From a bacterium (GTDB taxonomy: Bacteria > Cyanobacteriota > Vampirovibrionia > Gastranaerophilales > Gastranaerophilaceae), in NCBI GenBank assembly GCA_017626055.1, contig JAGAJM010000014.1, positions 1 to 64,000 of the forward strand: 64,000 bases of DNA. The letters are read 5' to 3'. Positions 45,546 through 52,661 of the stretch are shown here, in pieces. The position numbers and the translations under genes were made by a program. Each line of letters opens with the position of its first letter. The first letter of the stretch is position 1. The notes below the pieces were generated by a model that was not told the DNA's origin, made no database searches, and saw only the letters and a list, made by a program, of their open reading frames with translations.

Positions 45546-46874
45546 TTATTTCTTTTCCCCACGTTCACGAACAGAAATTCTAATTGGTGTTCCAAAGAAC
45601 CCAAACGCTTCTCTTAATTTATTTTCCAAATAACGTTTATAACTATCTTTCAAAAGTTCTTCACTATTAACAAAAAGAACAAATGTTGGAGGTTGAGTTT
45701 TTGCTTGAGTAACATAGTAAATTTTCAACCTTTTACCCTTGAAACTTGTAGGAGGGTTAAGTGCATAAGCCTCGTTAATAACTTTGTTCAACAATCCTGT
45801 TGAAACACGTTTTACACATTGTTCATAAACTTTTTCACTTTCTTCAAAAATTTGAGAAAGGCGTTGTTTTGTAACCGCACTAATAAAGATTTTTGGAGCA
45901 AAACTCAAAAATGGAATATCTACATTTAATTCTTTTTCAAATTTATTCAAAGTATTGGCTTTTTTATCTTCAATCAAATCCCATTTGTTAATTGCAACAA
46001 TCAAACCTTTTCCAGATTCAGTAATAATTGAAGAAATCTTTTTATCTTGGTCTGAAATACCTTCTTTCGCATCAATAACCAAAAGCGCAACATCACATTC
46101 TCTAATTGAACGGATTGCTCTATCTACGGCAAATTTTTCAACACCATAATCAACTTTTGATTTTTTACGAATACCAGCAGTATCAACAATGATAAATTCT
46201 TTATCTTTATAAGTTACATAACTATCAATACTATCTCGAGTAGTACCAGAAACATCTGAAACAATTACTCTATCAGTATTTAATAAAGCATTAACAATAG
46301 AAGATTTACCTGCATTAGGACGACCAACAATCGCAATTCTAATACGTTTATCTTCTTCTTCAGCTTCAAAAACTTCAAAATCTTCAGTTACAATTTCTAA
46401 CAAATCACCAACACCACCAGAGCCGTGCAATGCAGAAATACCAATAGGATCTCCTAATGATAGTGCATAGAATTCACTTGTCATAAGTAATGATTCTGGG
46501 TTATCGCATTTATTTACAGCCAAAAATACAGGTTTTCCTGATTGTCTTAAAATATTTGCAATATCATAATCGATTGGATTTAAACCATCTTTTCCGTCAA
46601 CGATAAAAATAATTTTTTCAGCTTCTTCACATGCTAATTTTGCTTGATCGAAAATTGAAACCATAATATCATCGTCATCCCCAGGAATAATACCACCAGT
46701 ATCAATAACAGTAAAAGGTTTATTTTGCCATTCAACATCAAAATAAATTCTATCACGAGTAACCCCAGGTAAATCATCAACAATCGAGTGTCTTGAACCC
46801 ACAAGACGATTGACAAATGTTGATTTGCCTACGTTTGATCTTCCTACTATTGCTACTGTTGGTTTTCTTTTCAT
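45546..46874 (-). CDS. der: ribosome biogenesis GTPase Der (EngA)
   Basis: Der is needed to assemble the 50S subunit. The 442-residue protein has two GTPase domains in tandem, the family hallmark. Domain 1 has GRSNVGKST (10-18), DTGGI and NKCDNPE. Domain 2 has GRPNAGKSS (185-193), DTAGIRKKSK and NKWDLI. A KH-like domain follows (KRLKIYYVTQAKTQPPTFVLFVN). The TTTAGG before the ATG is weak. It is followed on the same strand by no close gene; the WYL operon converges on it. Confidence 0.98.
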   Translation of the reverse strand: MKRKPTVAIVGRSNVGKSTFVNRLVGSRHSIVDDLPGVTRDRIYFDVEWQNKPFTVIDTGGIIPGDDDDIMVSIFDQAKLACEEAEKIIFIVDGKDGLNPIDYDIANILRQSGKPVFLAVNKCDNPESLLMTSEFYALSLGDPIGISALHGSGGVGDLLEIVTEDFEVFEAEEEDKRIRIAIVGRPNAGKSSIVNALLNTDRVIVSDVSGTTRDSIDSYVTYKDKEFIIVDTAGIRKKSKVDYGVEKFAVDRAIRSIRECDVALLVIDAKEGISDQDKKISSIITESGKGLIVAINKWDLIEDKKANTLNKFEKELNVDIPFLSFAPKIFISAVTKQRLSQIFEESEKVYEQCVKRVSTGLLNKVINEAYALNPPTSFKGKRLKIYYVTQAKTQPPTFVLFVNSEELLKDSYKRYLENKLREAFGFFGTPIRISVRERGEKK

Positions 46875-46917
46875 ACCTAAATGCTATCATGGATAAAATT
46901 AAATGTAAAATAGCAAA

Positions 46918-47511
46918 CTATGAAACCAATTTAGACAATTTTACCGCAGGATTATAAGCTGGCAAAATTTCTAAACACGTATCAAGTGATTTTCTACATT
47001 GTGCATAATTTTTATCATTGTGATAAAAAATATAAGCTAGCAAATAATGAAGCTCTGGATCGTGATAAAACTTATCTTTAGCACGTCTTAGATAAAACAT
47101 TGCTGCTGACATCAAGTTATTTGCCCAAAAAGCTCGTCCAATAAACTTGTAACATTCAGGATTATAATATGCCATAAAGTCAGCATATTTAATTATTTTT
47201 TCAACATAATTCCCTTTACAATACAAAATTAAAATACTCAAATCAAGTTCTAAGAAATTTCTAACTTGGAAATATGTTGGAAAAGATTTTATATCATCTT
47301 TGATTAATTGCAAAATGAAAAGCCCCCACGCTGCACGATTATCATAATCTTTTGCAAGCGTAAAGAGCTTTTCTGCTTTACTTAATTCATCTAGAACTAT
47401 ACAACAATATCCAGCTTCTACCCAATAGCCATTGTTCTCAAAATATGCTCTACAACCTTTAACTCTGCCTGCTAAAAAGTCTTTTTTTACTTTTTCATAT
47501 TCAGATAACAT
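46918..47511 (-). CDS. TPR-like helical protein, unknown function
   Basis: This 197-residue protein of paired helices resembles tetratricopeptide repeats (about residues 5-60 and 115-190, e.g. AMFYLRRAKDKFYHDPELHYLLAYIFYHN). It has no signal peptide or enzyme motif. The ATG at 47511 is preferred over a GTG two codons earlier because the weak GGTAG site is better spaced. It follows the secreted TPR gene by 23 bases, so the two are probably co-transcribed and may be partners. Confidence 0.75.
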   Translation of the reverse strand: MLSEYEKVKKDFLAGRVKGCRAYFENNGYWVEAGYCCIVLDELSKAEKLFTLAKDYDNRAAWGLFILQLIKDDIKSFPTYFQVRNFLELDLSILILYCKGNYVEKIIKYADFMAYYNPECYKFIGRAFWANNLMSAAMFYLRRAKDKFYHDPELHYLLAYIFYHNDKNYAQCRKSLDTCLEILPAYNPAVKLSKLVS

Positions 47512-47534
47512 AGGCACTACCGATGGATAAGTTA

Positions 47535-48845
47535 TTATAGTGTCAAATTACCCATCATTGATTGCATCATCAATGACTGAATTACTTCTGGAGATAATTT
47601 CTTATCACCTTGTTCAGACATATAAGGTAGCAAATCCATCATCTCATTACGTTCTGATTTTGCTTTTTCTGAACCGAAAAGCATTTGTAACTCTTCAAGT
47701 TCTTGTCTTTGTCTGATATATTCTGGATCTTTTGAAATTTCTTCAAACATTTTTGATGGTTCAGCGTAAGCTAATTTAACCATACCTGAATCTGAATGTT
47801 TGTCATCAAATTTTTGAATTTCTTCAAGATTTTTCATTTCTTGTTTATCAGTAGCCTCGCTATCTGGAGCTGATTCTGTAGTATTAACAGCATCGATAAT
47901 TTTTCTTAATTGAAGTTGTTTGTATTCTTTCTTCAACTCTGGAGAGAAACCATCGCCATATGGTGCATTAATAAATGCATCAAGCTCAGCATCTTGTCTG
48001 CCAAATGGAAGAATAATTTTAATTTTATTATTATCTTGCTGACCATTTTGATTTGCTTCTTCTTCAGTTGGTTCATATGGAGATAATCTATCTTTCAAAC
48101 TAGCAAGATTTCTTTTTACCAATACTTCTGGATCGATTGGAGTTAAGTTTGCATTTTGAACCATATCTGCATATGGATAAATTAATTCAGGTTCATTCAC
48201 GTTTTGGTAACAAGTTTCATTTTCTAATCCCATAACGCAGTTACGACCATTTGTTGCATATTTAACAATCATAGGGTTATCGTTTAATTCGATAACTTTT
48301 TCATATGCCATGATAGCATTATCTTTATCACTTACTTTTGAATAGCACATAGCTAAGTAGTAAAAACCAAGAGTGTCATTTGGGTATTGTCTAACGTAAG
48401 AAGTACATTCTTGTAAACAGCCAGCATAATCTGCTCTACGATATTTTTCTACAATACTGTCAAAAGAAGGTTCTGGATAGAATGATGGTCCTTCTGTCCA
48501 AGCAGGAACAGCTTCTGGATCAGAATAAACATTTCTTGAAGATTCACGTAAGAACTCATTACGTCTTTGAGGTTTAGCAGGAGCCTGCTCCCCATCAAGG
48601 AAACCGCCATCTTCACTGTAACCGCCATCTTCTGACATAGTGCCTTCATTTTGAGCAGCCATAGAATTTGAATAAAATTCATCCATAACCTGTTCTCTTG
48701 AGCCATCTTCAACCGCAGCTTTCGGATGAGTATCTTCGTACAAGTTATAATTGCTTAGTGGATTTTTCCAAGCCGCAAAAGCTACTGGTGTCATTGTGTT
48801 CAACACCATTACAGTCGCTAGTAATAAGCCTATTTTCTTCTTCAT
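47535..48845 (-). CDS. secreted TPR-repeat protein
   Basis: This 436-residue protein has a clear signal peptide (KKKIGLLLATVMVLNTMTPVAFA, cut near residue 26). About 110 disordered acidic residues follow. Then come two TPR units (about 125-195, YRRADYAGCLQECTSYVRQYPNDTLGFYYLAMCYSKVSDKDNAIMAYEKVIEL) and a Glu/Gln-rich helical C-terminus. It is likely periplasmic. The ATG at 48845 is chosen over an adjacent TTG because AGAGG lies eight bases upstream. A TTGGAA/TATAAA pair about 40 bases upstream may be the promoter. It pairs with the TPR gene downstream. Confidence 0.82.
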   Translation of the reverse strand: MKKKIGLLLATVMVLNTMTPVAFAAWKNPLSNYNLYEDTHPKAAVEDGSREQVMDEFYSNSMAAQNEGTMSEDGGYSEDGGFLDGEQAPAKPQRRNEFLRESSRNVYSDPEAVPAWTEGPSFYPEPSFDSIVEKYRRADYAGCLQECTSYVRQYPNDTLGFYYLAMCYSKVSDKDNAIMAYEKVIELNDNPMIVKYATNGRNCVMGLENETCYQNVNEPELIYPYADMVQNANLTPIDPEVLVKRNLASLKDRLSPYEPTEEEANQNGQQDNNKIKIILPFGRQDAELDAFINAPYGDGFSPELKKEYKQLQLRKIIDAVNTTESAPDSEATDKQEMKNLEEIQKFDDKHSDSGMVKLAYAEPSKMFEEISKDPEYIRQRQELEELQMLFGSEKAKSERNEMMDLLPYMSEQGDKKLSPEVIQSLMMQSMMGNLTL

Positions 48846-48948
48846 CAATCTGTCCTCTTTTTATATTTTTATAATGAAAATTCCTTCTTTTCCAACGTTA
48901 TTATATGATATTATATTAATTACGTCATAATACAAACGGATGATATTC

Positions 48949-49518
48949 TTAAATTTTTCTTGCAAATTTACATCCACAATAATTTTGTCTGTACAAATTT
49001 AACGAACCCGAAATTTGATTTGTTCTCAAAAATCCATCCTGTTTTCTAAAATTTTGTGCAAAATACTTCAAATCATAATCTTTTGCAATATCTTGCCCAA
49101 TTTTTGTAAGTTTATCATAATTTTTATGGGGACTTATGACCATAGAAGTTGTAAATTCTTCTATCCCTAAATTTTTCGCTAATTCAGCAGACTTTTTTAA
49201 CCTAAGCTCAAAACACTTGTCACATCTAAGTCCTTTTTCTGGTTCATCTTCTAGTCCTTTGACATAATCATAATAAACCTCAGGCTCATAATCACCAATA
49301 ATCAATTCACATCCAAAGTGAGAACATAGTGTTTTTTGGGCATCTAAACGTTTTTCATATTCTTCTAGTGGAAAAATATTTGGGTTGTAAAAATAAACAA
49401 CAACAGAATATCCCATATCCTTTAATAAAGATATGGGATAACCTGAACAAATTGCACAACAAGCATGCAACAATATTTTTTTAGAAGAATGAATGTTTTG
49501 CTTTTCCACCACGTTCAA
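48949..49518 (-). CDS. queH: epoxyqueuosine reductase QueH
   Basis: QueH (formerly DUF208) makes the last step of queuosine synthesis in tRNA and replaces QueG. The protein shows HACCAIC (18-24, close to the usual HxCCAPC), VVYFYNPNIFPLEEYEKR, GLRCDKCFELRL, FTTSMVISPHKNYDKL and YCGCKFA, all expected cysteines and ligands. The 5' end overlaps the VKOR gene by 38 bases. The start is uncertain: TTG at 49518 gives 189 residues, and no strong ribosome binding site marks any choice. Overlap suggests one transcript with the disulfide enzyme. Confidence 0.92.
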   Translation of the reverse strand: MNVVEKQNIHSSKKILLHACCAICSGYPISLLKDMGYSVVVYFYNPNIFPLEEYEKRLDAQKTLCSHFGCELIIGDYEPEVYYDYVKGLEDEPEKGLRCDKCFELRLKKSAELAKNLGIEEFTTSMVISPHKNYDKLTKIGQDIAKDYDLKYFAQNFRKQDGFLRTNQISGSLNLYRQNYCGCKFARKI

Positions 49519-50713
49519 TTATCCATTTTTTAAATGCTGGATATCCACCTTTTGGAATACCCATTTCAAATTCGTCACCCATTTGCATTGTAGGAGTACC
49601 AATTTGACCATTATTAACTGCTCTATCAATATCTGCATTGATAATATCTTTAACTATCTTGCTGTGCGCATCTTGTTTCAATTTATCCATATCCAAATCA
49701 AAACCAGATTCTTCAAGCACTCTAATTACATCACTTTCTGTTGCTGGTTTTTTCTCAAAGAATAATGAATTAACTTCCCAGAATTTACCTTGCATATGAG
49801 CAGCCTCAGCATATCTAGCCATTGTACAAGAACCTACGTGAAATTCTTGAGTCATATATCTATTACAATCAGTGTCTAATGGCAAACTATGATGTTCAAT
49901 TCTAAGGTTTGTGAAATCCCCAGCCAATTTGTGAACCATCATATTAAATACTGAACACATTGGACACATATAATCAGAATAAACATGTAATACAACCGCA
50001 TCTTCAGCATCTGAGCCTAATACATTGCCAGTAATTGCATATTTATTAGTTTTAGATTTCAAAAATTCACCATAACCACGTTGATTTTTTAATGCTGGTG
50101 AAAATACAGCAGAAGTATAAGTCCAACCTAAAAATCCAACTGCTAAAGCCATCACCACAATAAATGCAACTCTATATGGGATTGGTTTTAATGCATCCAC
50201 AAAATCAATCCAACTTTGTTTAATTGCAGTAATAAAATCACCTTCAATACCAATTACCGCAACAATACCAATAATTAAATTAACGATATAAGTTGCAGCA
50301 CACATTATACAAAGTTTTTTAATTCCAAATAAACTTACACAAAGTAAAATCATTGAAATTGTAAACGAAATCACACCTAAAGAAGCAATGTAATGATACT
50401 TATTTTTAAATACTTCTAAAAATTTTAAACCAGGAAACTTTTTCAATCTATCAACACACATAAGCATCATCATAAACGCATACAAGAACATTCCCCAATA
50501 TGCTAATGGAACACCAAAGAATTGAGATTCAGTTGTTCTTGCAACCGCATCACAATCCATAAAATCACTAATTGCACAAGCGCTAGGTAATGCATATTGG
50601 TTAAAGTTAGCTTCATAATATACAATTGCTAAATATATAGTTAAAGCGAACCCTGTAAACATTAAGAACCATAATGCTGTATCTTTTAACAGATTTTTTT
50701 TATTTTCTTCCAT
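49481..50713 (-). CDS. VKOR-thioredoxin fusion, disulfide bond formation
   Basis: This 410-residue membrane protein joins a vitamin K epoxide reductase-like domain to a DsbA-type thioredoxin domain. The VKOR part has loop cysteines 46 and 54, a quinone-site CIMC (135-138) and four to five helices (about 10-155). A further helix (about 182-205) leads to a periplasmic thioredoxin fold with CPMC (250-253) and the cis-proline GTPTM (residues about 375-379). The domain order is the one known from cyanobacteria. It reoxidises itself through quinone and oxidises secreted proteins, so separate DsbA/DsbB would not be needed. AAGGGGAG precedes the ATG. Confidence 0.93.
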   Translation of the reverse strand: MEENKKNLLKDTALWFLMFTGFALTIYLAIVYYEANFNQYALPSACAISDFMDCDAVARTTESQFFGVPLAYWGMFLYAFMMMLMCVDRLKKFPGLKFLEVFKNKYHYIASLGVISFTISMILLCVSLFGIKKLCIMCAATYIVNLIIGIVAVIGIEGDFITAIKQSWIDFVDALKPIPYRVAFIVVMALAVGFLGWTYTSAVFSPALKNQRGYGEFLKSKTNKYAITGNVLGSDAEDAVVLHVYSDYMCPMCSVFNMMVHKLAGDFTNLRIEHHSLPLDTDCNRYMTQEFHVGSCTMARYAEAAHMQGKFWEVNSLFFEKKPATESDVIRVLEESGFDLDMDKLKQDAHSKIVKDIINADIDRAVNNGQIGTPTMQMGDEFEMGIPKGGYPAFKKWIIERGGKAKHSFF

Positions 50714-50745
50714 AATCTCTCCCCTTTTAACAGATTTATAAATAT

Positions 50746-50774
50746 ATATTACCTTTTCAAAATAAATTAATCAA
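50746..50774 (-). promoter_or_regulatory. promoter of the VKOR-queH transcript
   Basis: TTGATT (50769-50774), a 17-base spacer and TAATAT (50746-50751) on the minus strand. Confidence 0.6.
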
Positions 50775-50789
50775 CCAACTTAATATCTA

Positions 50790-50818
50790 TTGAAGAAAAA
50801 ACATATTAATGATAAAAT
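50790..50818 (+). promoter_or_regulatory. promoter of the gene at 50844
   Basis: TTGAAG (50790-50795), a 17-base spacer and TAAAAT (50813-50818). It is divergent from the VKOR promoter and gives a leader of about 20 bases. Confidence 0.65.
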
Positions 50819-50843
50819 GCAAGATGTTTAAAGGAATAAAAAG

Positions 50844-51563
50844 TTGAACAGACAATTTTTAGCACAATTTTTAAATAAAATTTCAGACTTCCCAAGCTGG
50901 GTAAAAGAAATAATATATGTAAAACTATCTGAAGAAATCAATAAAGATAGCAACCTTGCATACACTTTTGCTACATACAAACCAATTTTAACATACAAAG
51001 GTAAATGCGAATTAGATTTTAAAAAATCTAGTTTTGACACAAATATTTATAATATTTTATCAGCTGCCGACAACGACAACAGTATTTCTGATATCACAAT
51101 CAATACATATCTTTCAATGGAAGAAGTTGCTGGATATTTTCTATTCGGGGTTGATGAAGGTTATTTTGAAATTCCAGATAATTCACAAATTTTAAGTATC
51201 GCAGGATTTTTAGCAGGGAAATTGAGAACTGGTGAATACTTTATGAATAGTGGCACAATTTCTGAAACTGAACTAAATTCAGCCGTTGAAACCTATGAAA
51301 AAAACAAAGATAACAAAAAATTTGGTCAATCTTTAATAGAATTGGGATTAATCACACAAAGACAACTTGATACAATTTTATTGATAAAAGAAGAGGCTAA
51401 AAAACGTTTTGTTTTAGATCACAATGAAGTTCCAGAGATCAATCAAGAATACGCTAAAGATTCTGATAATTATCAAAAACAAATTGAAGATTTAAAAGAA
51501 GAAAATAGCAAACTAAAAACTAAATTAGACCAACTTTTGACTATGGTAAAAAGACACGAATAA
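50844..51563 (+). CDS. GspE/PilB N-terminal-like domain protein
   Basis: This 239-residue protein has no full-length match I recognise. Residues about 130-190 (GEYFMNSGTISETELNSAVE and FGQSLIELGLITQRQLDTILL) show the paired LG-x-L-x-GLI-x-QL pattern of the N-terminal domain of type II secretion and type IV pilus ATPases (MshEN-like, which can bind c-di-GMP). No ATPase domain follows. Instead there is a coiled coil (about 205-235). It starts with TTG, eight bases after AAAGGA. A role in pilus or secretion control is inferred; a prepilin is encoded at 61.4 kb. Confidence 0.7.
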   Translation: MNRQFLAQFLNKISDFPSWVKEIIYVKLSEEINKDSNLAYTFATYKPILTYKGKCELDFKKSSFDTNIYNILSAADNDNSISDITINTYLSMEEVAGYFLFGVDEGYFEIPDNSQILSIAGFLAGKLRTGEYFMNSGTISETELNSAVETYEKNKDNKKFGQSLIELGLITQRQLDTILLIKEEAKKRFVLDHNEVPEINQEYAKDSDNYQKQIEDLKEENSKLKTKLDQLLTMVKRHE

Positions 51564-51567
51564 TCAT

Positions 51568-52653
51568 TTATTCAGTTACATATTTAAGAGTTATTTTATC
51601 CCCAAAATAACTTTGAATATCTTTATTATACCCAACAATTTGAGCTTCAAAACTTTTGCCTTTTTCTTGACATTCAGCCCTTAAAAGTGCAACACCTTTA
51701 TCGTAAAGTGCTTGTGCAGTTGCAACATTCGATTGTGGAGCTTTACCAGAATACATTTTTGTCGCAATAGAAATATCAAATAATCTGCGTTTTGCAAGAC
51801 CACTCATTTCTTTTCCAGTGTTAGTTGATTTTATATTGGTAAATTTATTTATTGCAGCCTCATATTTACCATTTTTCAAACACCATGCAAGTCCTTCAGT
51901 ATCTTTGATAATTGCATTACCTTTATTAAATACCATATCTAATAGGGATTCTTTCATTGGTTGAGGCATTTTATCATAATTATTTTGTCCAATAATTGCT
52001 GCAATATTTTCTTCGGTTTCCAATAAATCACTTGCGAAAAGTTCACAAACTTCTGCATCTGATAAATTTAAGTCACCATATTTTTTTATTATTTCTTGTT
52101 TATCTTTATCATTTTGAATAGCGTGTCCAATACCAATAGTTTGAACTCCTGCTTTGTCAATATATGGAGTGTTATGGAATTTGTTATCAGGAGTATTAGG
52201 AGCATCTTCTGCTTTTTTCCACTGTTTCACAAATTCTTCACTCAATCCCATTGCTTTTGCAACATCTTTCAAATTTTTGACATTAACTATTTTACGTGCA
52301 GATGGAATATTAACACTTTGTCCAAGTTTTAATTTTGTATTTTCATTAAACCCAGGGTTAACTGAATACAACGCTTCTAAAGATACACCATATCTTCTTG
52401 AAATTTTGGACAAGGTATCACCAGCAGCAACTGTATGAATTTTTGGGGGTGATTTTTGAATATATTTTTCTCGTTCTATTTGAGTATCAGAAATTTCTTT
52501 GCCATACTTAATTTCACTAGAATTTTCTGTTTTTTGACCAGAAGTCATCTGAACAGGCTTTGCTGGAGTTGATTTTTTAGTTGTATCAACACTTGAGGCT
52601 TTTCCTAGAGAATCTGTTCTTTCTGTAAATATAGCTTTTAATTTATCTAACAT
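51568..52653 (-). CDS. LysM-domain lysozyme (GH24 type)
   Basis: This 361-residue peptidoglycan hydrolase has a Ser/Thr/Lys-rich start without a signal peptide. A LysM domain follows (about 72-117, HTVAAGDTLSKISRRYGVSLEALYSVNPGF), then a phage-lysozyme-like domain (about 140-330). The latter has YIDKAGVQTIGIGHA with the conserved G-x-TIG-x-GH motif. The likely catalytic Glu is in KKAEDAP. The ribosome binding site AAGG overlaps the stop codon of the amidase gene just upstream, so the two are co-translated. It probably cleaves the glycan strand next to the amidase cutting stems. Confidence 0.88.
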   Translation of the reverse strand: MLDKLKAIFTERTDSLGKASSVDTTKKSTPAKPVQMTSGQKTENSSEIKYGKEISDTQIEREKYIQKSPPKIHTVAAGDTLSKISRRYGVSLEALYSVNPGFNENTKLKLGQSVNIPSARKIVNVKNLKDVAKAMGLSEEFVKQWKKAEDAPNTPDNKFHNTPYIDKAGVQTIGIGHAIQNDKDKQEIIKKYGDLNLSDAEVCELFASDLLETEENIAAIIGQNNYDKMPQPMKESLLDMVFNKGNAIIKDTEGLAWCLKNGKYEAAINKFTNIKSTNTGKEMSGLAKRRLFDISIATKMYSGKAPQSNVATAQALYDKGVALLRAECQEKGKSFEAQIVGYNKDIQSYFGDKITLKYVTE

Positions 52654-52661
52654 ATTTTACC

